From Flavobacterium psychrophilum (GTDB taxonomy: Bacteria; Bacteroidota; Bacteroidia; Flavobacteriales; Flavobacteriaceae): a stretch of DNA of 64,000 bases. Of the stretch, positions 52,581 through 61,130 are shown piece after piece. Each line of letters opens with the position of its first letter. Positions within the stretch are counted from its first letter, which is position 1. The notes beneath the pieces are model-generated. The model had not been told where the DNA came from, made no database searches, and saw only the letters and a list, made by a program, of their open reading frames with translations. Both the position numbers and the translations under genes were made by a program. The stretch spans positions 62,001 through 126,000 of the forward strand of contig CAMCVA010000003.1 in the NCBI GenBank assembly GCA_945879625.1, in the 5' to 3' direction.

Positions 52581-54035
52581 ATGGGAACTGAAATAATTTT
52601 AAAAGGCGACAAAGTAATCGAAAAAATTCCTTCGATAAAAGACAAAGCGCTTCGCATCAATCTCAACGAAAACATCTACGGAACATTTGCCGAGATTGGC
52701 GCAGGTCAAGAAACCGTTCGTCATTTTTTTAGATCAGGTGGATCATCTGGCACCATTGCCAAAGCGATGTCTGCCTATGACAAAGACTTTAGTGATGCAA
52801 TTTATGGAATAGAAGGCGATGGACGCTACGTAACAGAAAGCCGTCTTAAAAAAATGCTGACCCACGAAGTTGATTTGATTGAAAGCCGTTTAAGTCGGGA
52901 AAAACACCCCAACAAAATGTTTTTTAGTTACGCCAATACAGTAGCTACAATTGATTTTGCCAAGCAATTTAAAGGCCACGGATGGGTAGGAATAAAATAC
53001 CAAATTGACCCCGAAGAAGGCTATAACGAAATTATTTTACACATTCGGTTCAAGGAAACCGATGCCAAACTGCAACAAGAAACCTTAGGAATTTTGGGTG
53101 TAAATCTAATTTATGGCGCCTATTACAAATACAACGATCCCAAAAAAATGTTGCGGTATCTATATGATCACCTCGATAAAGACCAATTGGAGATTGACAC
53201 CATTAACTTCTCAGGTCCTCGTTTTGCCGAAGTGGACAACCGATTGATGAGTTTACAATTGGTAAAAAATGGCATGACCGATGCCGTGATGTTTAATCCC
53301 GAAGGACATAACATTTTACCCGCTTCTATTTTGTACAAGAAAAACATATTAGCCCTTCGTGGAAGTTTCCGTCCGGTTACTTTGGTCAACATGGATATGT
53401 ATAAAAATGCCCATAAGATGTTCTTGGAGGAAAACAAAGTTGACAAGGACAATACCTTGGTTATTGTTGAAATCACCTTGTCAAACTTGCGATCTGAAGG
53501 CGAAATTGACGAACGAGATTTTATTGACCGAGCCAATTTACTGTGTTCGTTAGGGCAAACTGTAATGATCTCGAATTTCCAAGAATACTATAAAGTAGTT
53601 GAATACTTCTCGAATTATACCAAAGCCAGAATGGGATTGGCCATGGGCGTAAATAACCTGGTTGATATTTTTGACGAAAAATACTACCGTCATTTGAGTG
53701 GCGGAATATTAGAAGCTTTTGGAAAATTATTTTACCGCGATTTAAAAGTGTTTTTATATCCTATGCTTGACGAGGATGGAGTTACGATCATTAATTCTGA
53801 AACCCTTAAAGTACATCCGCGCATGAAGGAACTCTATAAGTTCTTTAAATTTAACGGAAAAGTGGTGGATATTGAAGATTACGACAAAGACAACTTAAAA
53901 ATTGTATCACGCGAGGTATTAAAAATGATCGGGAAAGGACAAAGTGGATGGGAAAGTATGTTGCCTCCTGGTATTGCCGAATTAATTAAAGAAGATCGCT
54001 TATTTGGCTATGATCCAGCCAATTTTAAATCCTAA
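52581..54035 (+). CDS. conserved soluble protein of unknown function
   Basis: Protein of 484 residues with no signal peptide and no membrane helix. It has long, strongly conserved-looking stretches: ALRINLNENIYGTFAEIGAG, QETVRHFFRSGG, TVATIDFAKQFKGHGWVGIK, ILHIRFKETDAKLQQETLG and DTINFSGPRFAEVDNRLMS. As I recall, homologues in other flavobacteria carry conflicting names (TonB-dependent receptor, nicotinate-nucleotide adenylyltransferase); neither fits, since there is no plug or barrel and no HxGH motif. It is a single-gene unit between a promoter and a strong terminator, which suggests a housekeeping role. Confidence 0.88.
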   Translation: MGTEIILKGDKVIEKIPSIKDKALRINLNENIYGTFAEIGAGQETVRHFFRSGGSSGTIAKAMSAYDKDFSDAIYGIEGDGRYVTESRLKKMLTHEVDLIESRLSREKHPNKMFFSYANTVATIDFAKQFKGHGWVGIKYQIDPEEGYNEIILHIRFKETDAKLQQETLGILGVNLIYGAYYKYNDPKKMLRYLYDHLDKDQLEIDTINFSGPRFAEVDNRLMSLQLVKNGMTDAVMFNPEGHNILPASILYKKNILALRGSFRPVTLVNMDMYKNAHKMFLEENKVDKDNTLVIVEITLSNLRSEGEIDERDFIDRANLLCSLGQTVMISNFQEYYKVVEYFSNYTKARMGLAMGVNNLVDIFDEKYYRHLSGGILEAFGKLFYRDLKVFLYPMLDEDGVTIINSETLKVHPRMKELYKFFKFNGKVVDIEDYDKDNLKIVSREVLKMIGKGQSGWESMLPPGIAELIKEDRLFGYDPANFKS

Positions 54036-54052
54036 TTGTTTCTCAACTACAT

Positions 54053-54085
54053 AAAAAAAGCCAAGTAAACTACTTGGCTTTTTTA
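54053..54085. terminator. bidirectional terminator between the unknown gene and bcp
   Basis: Perfect 11-base stem AAAGCCAAGTA/TACTTGGCTTT with a three-base loop, A run before and T run after. Confidence 0.93.
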
Positions 54086-54088
54086 TTG

Positions 54089-54541
54089 TTATTTTAATAT
54101 CTGACTGGCGTGTGTTTTGGTTTTTACCTCTGAAATCACTTCGTCAATTAGGCCATGTTCATCAATTACAAAGGTGGTACGGTGTATGCCATCGTATTCC
54201 TTACCCATAAATTTTTTGTGACCCCAAACTCCAAAGGCTTGAATAACGGCTTTGTCTTCGTCGGCCAGTAAGGGAAAAGGAAATTCAAATTTGTTTCTAA
54301 AATTAGCTTGTGCTTTGGCGTTATCGGCACTCACGCCCAACAAGGCATAATTATTGCTTTCAAATTGCGCAAAATTGTCGCGCAAATCACAAGCTTCAGC
54401 TGTACATCCTGGTGTATTGGCCTTAGGATAAAAAAATACTACTAATTTTTTTCCTGCATAATCGGCCAATTGGTGTCGGTTTCCGTCTTGATCTAAAGCC
54501 GAAAACTGTGGCGCCTGATCTCCTTTTTTTAATGTTGTCAT
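54089..54541 (-). CDS. bcp: thioredoxin-dependent thiol peroxidase
   Basis: Peroxiredoxin of the BCP/PrxQ group, 150 residues, reducing hydroperoxides with electrons from thioredoxin. The peroxidatic cysteine is in PKANTPGCTAEACDLRD, where the second cysteine five residues later is the resolving one. The catalytic threonine and arginine positions are as expected (TPGC and, later, IHRTTFVID). It is divergent from nth and shares a terminator with the convergent gene. Confidence 0.96.
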   Translation of the reverse strand: MTTLKKGDQAPQFSALDQDGNRHQLADYAGKKLVVFFYPKANTPGCTAEACDLRDNFAQFESNNYALLGVSADNAKAQANFRNKFEFPFPLLADEDKAVIQAFGVWGHKKFMGKEYDGIHRTTFVIDEHGLIDEVISEVKTKTHASQILK

Positions 54542-54602
54542 AGTAAATGATGTGGTTAAATTGTGCGTAAATGCTTAATTTTACGGAGCTAAAAATACAA
54601 AA

Positions 54603-55262
54603 ATGACCAAAGCCGAACGGATAACATTTGTTATAAATACGTTAAAAGCCCATTACCCAACTATTCCCATTCCCTTGGATCACAAAGATCCATACACCTT
54701 ATTGATTGCGGTTTTGCTGAGTGCACAATGCACCGATGTGCGGGTAAATCAGATTACGCCTTTGCTTTTTGCGAAAGCTGACAATCCCTATGACATGATC
54801 AAATTGAGTGTAGAAGAAATTCAAAATATCATTCGCCCCTGTGGATTATCCCCCATGAAATCGAAAGGAATTTTTGGCCTGTCTCATATTTTAATCGACA
54901 AACACGACGGAAAAGTTCCCGCCAACTTTGAAGACCTAGAAGCCCTTCCGGCTGTGGGACATAAAACAGCTAGCGTAGTGATGGCCCAAGCTTTTGGCGT
55001 TCCGGCTTTTCCGGTAGACACGCATATTCACCGACTTTTGTATCGTTGGAATTTCAGTAACGGAAGCTCAGTGGTACGAACAGAGAAAGATGCCAAGCGC
55101 TTGTTTCCAGAAGCCCTATGGAACGAATTGCACTTGCAAATAATATGGTATGGCCGTGAATATTGCCAAGCTCGAGGCTGGGATTTAAACAAGGATATCA
55201 TTACCCAAACCATTGGAAGAAAATCGGTCTTGCAAACCTATTATAAAAAAACATCCCGATAA
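54603..55262 (+). CDS. nth: endonuclease III-like DNA glycosylase without iron-sulfur ligands
   Basis: Base-excision repair glycosylase/AP lyase of 219 residues. The helix-hairpin-helix LPAVGHKTASVVM carries catalytic lysine K121 and the acid is D139 in FPVDTHIHR, so catalysis should be intact. In the C-terminal loop, where Nth has C-x6-C-x2-C-x5-C, this protein reads YGREYCQARGWDLNKDII and keeps only C188. The 4Fe-4S cluster must be absent. It is followed at once by the stem of a minus-strand terminator that overlaps its last codons. Confidence 0.93.
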   Translation: MTKAERITFVINTLKAHYPTIPIPLDHKDPYTLLIAVLLSAQCTDVRVNQITPLLFAKADNPYDMIKLSVEEIQNIIRPCGLSPMKSKGIFGLSHILIDKHDGKVPANFEDLEALPAVGHKTASVVMAQAFGVPAFPVDTHIHRLLYRWNFSNGSSVVRTEKDAKRLFPEALWNELHLQIIWYGREYCQARGWDLNKDIITQTIGRKSVLQTYYKKTSR

Positions 55263-55273
55263 AACCGGGATGT
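55244..55273 (-). terminator. minus-strand terminator overlapping the nth stop codon
   Basis: ACATCCCG and CGGGATGT pair around a seven-base loop that contains the nth stop. On the minus strand the stem is followed by T7, so it ends transcription of the 47-residue gene just downstream. Confidence 0.8.
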
Positions 55274-55279
55274 ATTACG

Positions 55280-55423
55280 TTAGTTTGCAATCAATTCGAA
55301 GCTATGTTTACCAACTTGGATAAAGCGAAGTGCTTTGGAGTAGTTTAATAAAAAAGAAATTGTTTCTTTTTTGGGTTTCATAGGGATTGCTGCACGCATT
55401 TTTTTAGAGTAAATTTTCGCCAT
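55280..55423 (-). CDS. 47-residue basic protein of unknown function
   Basis: Short gene read from ATG at 55423 to a TAA at 55280-55282. The product begins MAKIYSKKMRAAIPMKPKKE and continues with TISFLLNYSKALRFIQ, a basic first half and an amphipathic helix. It lies 53 bases after the second ECF sigma gene on the same strand and is followed seven bases later by a good minus-strand terminator. I recall similar tiny proteins starting MAKxxSxKM in other flavobacteria. Reality is supported by the start, the terminator and the composition; function unknown. Confidence 0.7.
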   Translation of the reverse strand: MAKIYSKKMRAAIPMKPKKETISFLLNYSKALRFIQVGKHSFELIAN

Positions 55424-55476
55424 AGACTAATTTTAAAATTGTTTAGTACTACAACGACAAATTTTACTTTATAGTA

Positions 55477-56061
55477 TCAATTTGTTAAAATAATTTGATG
55501 TTTATCAATTACTTTACGCATATTGAGCAACGCATAACGCATTCTACCTAGTGCCGTATTGATACTCACGCCTGTTAATTCGGCAATTTCTTTAAAGCTC
55601 AAATCTTGGTACATGCGCATCATCACTACTTCGCGCTGGTCGGCAGGCAATTCTTGGATGATTCGTTTCAGATCTTGTTCCACTTGCTCGGTAATCAACT
55701 GATTTTCTATCGTTAACGACTGATCAGACATAATCGAGAAAATAGAGAACTCTTCGGTTTCACGAAACATTGGCATTTTCTTATTTCTGCGAAAATGATC
55801 AATAATTAAATTGTGTGCGATACGCATTACCCAAGGTAGAAATTTCCCTTCTTCGTTATAGGAATTAGATTTTAGGGTTTTAATGACCTTGATAAAAGTG
55901 TCTTGAAAAATATCGTCGGTTAAATCTCGATCTCCTACTTTGGAGTAGATAAAACCATACAATTTTGATTGGTGACGGTTAATTAATACAGACAAGGCGT
56001 TTTCGTCGCCTGCTATATAACTTTTAACCAATAATGCATCAGGGGTGGGAACATTAGCCAT
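55477..56061 (-). CDS. ECF-type RNA polymerase sigma factor
   Basis: Sigma factor of 194 residues. Region 2 shows LYGFIYSKVGDRDLTDDIFQDTFIKV and WVMRIAHNLIIDHFRRNKK; region 4 shows LPADQREVVMMRMYQDLSF, EIAELTGVSINTALGRMRYAL. The linker contains an acidic stretch. No anti-sigma gene follows; instead a 47-residue gene is downstream. It resembles widely conserved single-copy flavobacterial sigma factors rather than the PUL-linked kind with FecR. The 250 bases upstream are AT-rich without a clear gene. Confidence 0.95.
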   Translation of the reverse strand: MANVPTPDALLVKSYIAGDENALSVLINRHQSKLYGFIYSKVGDRDLTDDIFQDTFIKVIKTLKSNSYNEEGKFLPWVMRIAHNLIIDHFRRNKKMPMFRETEEFSIFSIMSDQSLTIENQLITEQVEQDLKRIIQELPADQREVVMMRMYQDLSFKEIAELTGVSINTALGRMRYALLNMRKVIDKHQIILTN

Positions 56062-56311
56062 ACAATTACTTTTAAGATTAATTAAATACGAATTAAATCG
56101 GTGTAAAAGTAATTTTCGGGTATAGGCAAATGGGTGTTTAGAATTATTGAATCAAAAATAATGCATTACAAAAGAAATATCCAAACAATCTTGTAATTAT
56201 TAAATATATTTTATCTTTTTAACATATTAGTAGAATTATATGTTAGTATTTTAACAATTTTATCAAACATATATCATTAAGAAATAACTGGAGAGGGTTT
56301 TTTGTGCCGAT

Positions 56312-57082
56312 TTATTGGTATACTTTGATGTAATCAATGGCAAACTGTTGAGGAAAAATAGCGTCATCAACTTCCGGACCGCCAAATTTGCCTCCAATAG
56401 CCATATTAACAATCACATAAAATGGTTGAGCAAAAGGCCAATTATTTTCATTTTGACTGGTTGGCTTGTAGACATATACTTGTTGGTTGTCTACAGAAAA
56501 AGCAATTTGATTAACATCCCACTCGATGGCATAGACGTGAAATCCCTCTTCTATAGTAGGAAAAAGGGTTTTCATGGTATTGATAGTTTCCCCGTGACTT
56601 TCTTGAGTGTGTATCGACGTAAAAACCTGATGAGGCGCTTTCCCGATGAATTCTAAAATATCAATTTCCCCGCATTTGGGCCAACCCACTTGTTTGATAT
56701 TTGATCCCAACATCCAAAAAGCAGGCCATATTCCTTGTCCCGTAGGCAATTTGGCACGGGCTTCTATTCGTCCGTATTGAAATTCTTTTTTACCTGCGGT
56801 AGTAATGCGTGTAGAAGTATAACGATCTCCGTTTTTACGCGCGGTAATGATGAGCTTACCGTCTACGATTGTGTGATTGGTTTTGGTGTATTCTTGGCGT
56901 TCTTCGTTGCCCCAGCCACACAAATTTGGGCAACCGTTGCCCAATTCAAAATTCCAATCGTTTTCGTTAAGCAGTTGGGACGAAAAATTTTCTTCCCATA
57001 CTAATGTACGTTTTTGGGTTTGTGCATACGTATGAAATCCTACGCTACACATTAAGAGCAGTAAAAATATATTTTTCCTCAT
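56312..57082 (-). CDS. GH16 endo-beta-glucanase, secreted
   Basis: Glycoside hydrolase family 16 enzyme of 256 residues, probably a laminarinase or lichenase. Signal peptide at about 1-20 (ending HTYAQ). The catalytic motif is EIDILE with nucleophile E139, D141 and acid/base E144, preceded by WPAFWMLG. It is essentially a catalytic domain alone. It starts inside the GH3 stop (TAATG overlap), so it is the last gene of the PUL transcript seen here. Confidence 0.93.
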   Translation of the reverse strand: MRKNIFLLLLMCSVGFHTYAQTQKRTLVWEENFSSQLLNENDWNFELGNGCPNLCGWGNEERQEYTKTNHTIVDGKLIITARKNGDRYTSTRITTAGKKEFQYGRIEARAKLPTGQGIWPAFWMLGSNIKQVGWPKCGEIDILEFIGKAPHQVFTSIHTQESHGETINTMKTLFPTIEEGFHVYAIEWDVNQIAFSVDNQQVYVYKPTSQNENNWPFAQPFYVIVNMAIGGKFGGPEVDDAIFPQQFAIDYIKVYQ

Positions 57083-59379
57083 TAGTTTTGATACTGAAAG
57101 GATGCTTCTTGTGTCTCTGCCGAATTGGTTCCGATGTACACCTTAAATTCGCCAGCTTCGGTCTCCCATTTTCTGTTTGCAGTAAAAAATTGCAGCATTT
57201 TTTCGTTTAGGGTAAATGTAACCAGCTTGCTTTCGTTGGGCTGTAACTCAATCATTTCAAATCCTTTTAGTTCTTTGGTTGGACGCGTGGTACTTCCTAC
57301 CAAATCTTGAATATACAATTGCACTATTTCTTTTCCTACTCTAGAACTGCTGTTTTTTACGGTTACTGTAGCTGTTATTGCACCCGTTTTGGACACCGAA
57401 TTTGAACTTAACACCACAGGCGAATACTCAAATTTGGCATAACTCAATCCAAATCCAAAGGGGAATTGCGGACTGTTTTTCTCGTCCATATAATGGGACC
57501 AAAATACACTGCTTGGATCGTTTGTAGACGGTCTTCCCGTATTTTTACGTGCATAATACAAGGGGATTTGCCCTTCACTTCTCGGGAACGTCATGGGTAG
57601 TTTACCACTTGGGTTGTAATCTCCATATAAAACTTGGGTAATCGCATTCCCACTTTGTGTTCCCAAATGCCAAGCTTCTACAATAGCAGGAATATGTTCG
57701 GCTGCCCAAGGAATTACTAAGGGACGACCATTTTGTAATACTAAAACAATATTGGTATTTACTTGATAGACTTCTTCCAACAAGGCTTGTTGCACGCCCG
57801 GTAAATCTAATTTTGAACGTGAACGGCCTTCACCTGATTGCAAACCGTGTTCGCCCAAGACCATAATTACCACATCGGATTGTTTGGCCAAAGCAATCGC
57901 TTCATCAAAGCCAGTGGTGTCGGTTTCGTTAATGTTGGTTTCTGAACCAAATTCAATTTTTCCGTAAGCCACTTCTGCGCCTTTGGCGTAAGCAATTTGG
58001 TTGCCTGGAATGGCTTTTAATCCCTCTAAAACTGACACAGCCGTATTTTCATCTGCAGCAATTCGCCAGCTTCCTAATGGACTGGTTTTATCATTGGCTA
58101 AAGCACCAATTACTGCAATTCGCTTGCCTGTTTTGGGCAAAGGCAAAATATTTTTTTCGTTTTTTAATAACACGATTGATTTTTTGGCCACATCCAATAC
58201 GCCTTCTTGAAATTCAAGTTTTCCAACTGTAGCTTTCTCATAGGCTTCGTCACAGTATTTATACGGATTTGCAAATAATCCCATTTCAAACTTCAATCGA
58301 AGAATGCGCGAGGCTGCATCATCTATAAGTGATTCGTTAACCTTGCCTTCGCGAACGAGTTGTGTCAACTCGGCCACATAGATATAGGATTCCATATCAA
58401 TATCTGAGCCTCCTTGAATAGCAGCCAAGGCCGCTTCTTTTTCGTTGGCCACATAGCCGTGTGTAATCATTTCACGCACAGAGCCCCAATCGGAGACCAC
58501 AAATCCTTTGAAATTCCAATCGCCTTTTAACACCTCACGTTGTAAGTATTTACTTGCTGTGGCTGGAATTCCGTTTAACTCATTAAACGAGTTCATAAAG
58601 GTGCGTGCTCCTGCATCAACCGCAGCTTTAAATGGGGGGAAAATTACATTTTGCAATACGGTTTCAGAAACATCGACGGTATTGTAATCTCTGCCAGCTT
58701 CTGCAAATCCATAGCCTGCAAAATGTTTGGCACAGGCCAAAATAGTTTTATTTGTATTAAAATTAGCTCCTTGAAATCCTTGAACGCGTGCTTCTGCAAT
58801 TCGACTTCCCAAATAGGGGTCTTCGCCAGCGCCTTCCATTACTCTTCCCCAGCGGGGATCACGCGCTACATCAACCATAGGCGCAAAGGTCCAATTGATC
58901 CCAACAGCTGCCGATTCTTCAGCCGCAATTGCTGCTGATTTTTGAATGGCCGCCAAATCCCAACTAGCCGCTTCGGCCAGAGGAATTGGACTGATGGTTT
59001 TGTAGCCGTGTATAATATCAAAGCCAAACAAAAGTGGGATATGTAAACGTGACCCTTCCACTGCCAATTGCTGTATTTTTCGGACATTTTCGGCCCCTTT
59101 GATGTTGAGCATTGATCCTACCCAACCTTTTTTCAGATGCTCGTATTTTAAAGCAGCTTGTCCATCACGAGGAGAAGGCCCAGTAAGATCCCAAAAACCA
59201 TTGTATTGATTTAATTGACCAATTTTCTCCTCTAAAGTCATGAGTCGTAATAACGAATCAACTTGAGTGTCTAGACTGGACTTGACTTTTAGGTTATTTA
59301 CGGCTACTGATTTAGGCGCACTACACCCCCACAACACAAGCACGGCAAACAATCCTATACTTACAATTTTTTTAATCAT
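57082..59379 (-). CDS. bglX: GH3 beta-glucosidase, periplasmic lipoprotein
   Basis: Family 3 beta-glucosidase of 765 residues, releasing glucose from oligosaccharides. A lipoprotein signal with lipobox LWGC (cysteine 19) precedes the barrel domain with KHFAGYG near 219 and nucleophile D297 in GFVVSDWGS. The alpha/beta sandwich follows with MVLGEHGLQSGEGRSRSKLDL, and a C-terminal fibronectin-like domain (FGFGLSYAKFEYS onward) ends the chain. It matches BglX in length and order. It sits between two GH16 genes in the PUL. Confidence 0.95.
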   Translation of the reverse strand: MIKKIVSIGLFAVLVLWGCSAPKSVAVNNLKVKSSLDTQVDSLLRLMTLEEKIGQLNQYNGFWDLTGPSPRDGQAALKYEHLKKGWVGSMLNIKGAENVRKIQQLAVEGSRLHIPLLFGFDIIHGYKTISPIPLAEAASWDLAAIQKSAAIAAEESAAVGINWTFAPMVDVARDPRWGRVMEGAGEDPYLGSRIAEARVQGFQGANFNTNKTILACAKHFAGYGFAEAGRDYNTVDVSETVLQNVIFPPFKAAVDAGARTFMNSFNELNGIPATASKYLQREVLKGDWNFKGFVVSDWGSVREMITHGYVANEKEAALAAIQGGSDIDMESYIYVAELTQLVREGKVNESLIDDAASRILRLKFEMGLFANPYKYCDEAYEKATVGKLEFQEGVLDVAKKSIVLLKNEKNILPLPKTGKRIAVIGALANDKTSPLGSWRIAADENTAVSVLEGLKAIPGNQIAYAKGAEVAYGKIEFGSETNINETDTTGFDEAIALAKQSDVVIMVLGEHGLQSGEGRSRSKLDLPGVQQALLEEVYQVNTNIVLVLQNGRPLVIPWAAEHIPAIVEAWHLGTQSGNAITQVLYGDYNPSGKLPMTFPRSEGQIPLYYARKNTGRPSTNDPSSVFWSHYMDEKNSPQFPFGFGLSYAKFEYSPVVLSSNSVSKTGAITATVTVKNSSSRVGKEIVQLYIQDLVGSTTRPTKELKGFEMIELQPNESKLVTFTLNEKMLQFFTANRKWETEAGEFKVYIGTNSAETQEASFQYQN

Positions 59380-59429
59380 TTGGTTTTTGTTACAACAACA
59401 ATAAGTAAAACTACTTTGTTAATTATTGG

Positions 59430-61094
59430 CTATTGATAGACTCTAATGTAATCAACTTCCATAGACGCTTCACTAAAATTTGGGTCAATATTTCCGCCAA
59501 AGGTTCCTCCCATCGCTACATTCAGAATCAAAAAGAAATCGCTGTTAAACGGCACCGAGCCACTATTGGCAAAAGAGTGAAACAAAGCATTATCAACATA
59601 AAATTTAATTGACGCTGGAGTCCACAATACTTTATAGGTATGGAATTGACTTGCTACATTTGAAACTAAAGTTGTATTGGTATTAGCATTTCCACCAAAA
59701 TTACCCGGAAAATGTAAGGATCCATGAATTCGATTTGGATCATAGCCACGGTGCTCCATAATATCTATCTCTCCACAGGCTGGCCAAATATTGGTCGCAT
59801 AGTTTTGTCCCAACAACCAAATTGCAGGCCAGGTTCCGGCACCTACAGGTAGTTTTGCTCTGCACTCAACTTTACCGTAGGTGAACTCAAATTTATTTTC
59901 TGATTTTAAACGGGCTGAGGTGTAATTTGAACTTCCAACACTTTGCGCTTTGGCGGTAATTTTCAAGGTACCATTTGATACGATAGAATTGGCTGCATTA
60001 TTCGTGTAATACTGCGCTTCATTATTTCCCCAACCTCCAGCGCCATTGTCGTAGGACCATTTGGTAGCGTCAGGTGCACCGTCGGTATTAAATTCGTCGG
60101 CCCAAACTTGGTTGGTGTAATCGGTTACTTGATCTTCAACCGGTTTAATGGTTGTGAATGTATGGTACCAAGCGCTAGAGAGCGGTGCGCCCGATGGAGT
60201 AAACGCTTCTTGAACTGTACGAACCACCATACGTGATGGTGATATCGACATGATTTCATAGGAACTTTGCCCTACATAAAAACCCATAAATCCACCCTCA
60301 GAGAACGTCATCATAGTTCCTCTTTTCTCGCTTGGATTGGCCAATGATTCTGATGGAGTGAGTGTGACATTTTTCACACCCGTAACTTCAGGTCCTGAAT
60401 ACAAATTACACGCATCTACATACTGGTGACTATTGGCTTGTCCTACAATACTTAGAAACTCACGATTGATTAATGAAGTACCATAATTTTTAAGTTCATA
60501 CTTAAGGGTATTGCCTTCTTTAGAAAAGATTAATTCGTCGTCATACAAACAATTGGTAAATTGATTCCACGGATCTGATTCGTAATAATTAGGATAAAAA
60601 TTAGTAGCATTGTCGTCACTGTTTAATCCAACTCCCAAATGTCCGCGTTCTGAAGCTGACCAATACCAAATTTTTGAGGTTCCACCGGTAAGGAAATCGA
60701 CTGCCTCGTCGTCGGTGAAATTAAATAATACAGTAACTTCAACCGTAGTATTTGTAGTCACTCCACCACGACCTGAAGCCAAAACAGTTACTAAATAGGT
60801 ATGTAAACCTGGTGTAGTGAATCGTTTAAGATAAATGCCATTTGGTTGGTTTTTCTCTGTTCCATCACTAAACATATATTTATAAGAAATGGCATTATTA
60901 GCTGTAGCCGTTAGCGTAACCAAACCAGAACCATCTCCATTTGGATGGTCTGCGTCTTGTCCTTGAACGGCAACTTGTACCTGTAAATTTGAAGGTTGGT
61001 CAATATTGCCAAAGCCCAACTCACTTTCCTGGCAATTTACCAAAGTAAAAAGTGAAAAAGCAACTAGAATTTTGAATAAGATTTTTTTGTACAT
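59430..61094 (-). CDS. PKD-GH16 beta-glucanase lipoprotein
   Basis: Surface-type lipoprotein of 554 residues from the ATG at 61094 (lipobox LVNC, cysteine 21). A PKD-like domain is at about 36-123, then a 200-residue domain with KIWYWSASERGHLGVGLN of unknown fold (about 125-320), then a GH16 catalytic domain from 325 to the end. The active site is EIDIME with E442, D444 and E447, preceded by WPAIWLLG. It would make the first cuts in laminarin or mixed-linkage glucan at the cell surface. Upstream start codons (nine residues more) precede the signal peptide and were not used. Confidence 0.92.
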   Translation of the reverse strand: MYKKILFKILVAFSLFTLVNCQESELGFGNIDQPSNLQVQVAVQGQDADHPNGDGSGLVTLTATANNAISYKYMFSDGTEKNQPNGIYLKRFTTPGLHTYLVTVLASGRGGVTTNTTVEVTVLFNFTDDEAVDFLTGGTSKIWYWSASERGHLGVGLNSDDNATNFYPNYYESDPWNQFTNCLYDDELIFSKEGNTLKYELKNYGTSLINREFLSIVGQANSHQYVDACNLYSGPEVTGVKNVTLTPSESLANPSEKRGTMMTFSEGGFMGFYVGQSSYEIMSISPSRMVVRTVQEAFTPSGAPLSSAWYHTFTTIKPVEDQVTDYTNQVWADEFNTDGAPDATKWSYDNGAGGWGNNEAQYYTNNAANSIVSNGTLKITAKAQSVGSSNYTSARLKSENKFEFTYGKVECRAKLPVGAGTWPAIWLLGQNYATNIWPACGEIDIMEHRGYDPNRIHGSLHFPGNFGGNANTNTTLVSNVASQFHTYKVLWTPASIKFYVDNALFHSFANSGSVPFNSDFFLILNVAMGGTFGGNIDPNFSEASMEVDYIRVYQ

Positions 61095-61130
61095 GATGTT
61101 CAATTTTAATTCGTTAAGCATTGTTAGGGA

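Noticed and set aside
52581..54035. TonB-dependent receptor or nucleotidyltransferase
   Set aside because: There is no signal peptide, plug, barrel or nucleotidyltransferase motif.
56062..56311. Possible gene or RNA in the AT-rich gap between the sigma factor and GH16 genes
   Set aside because: No open frame with coding character, no tRNA-like fold and no clear terminator; only AT-rich sequence is seen.
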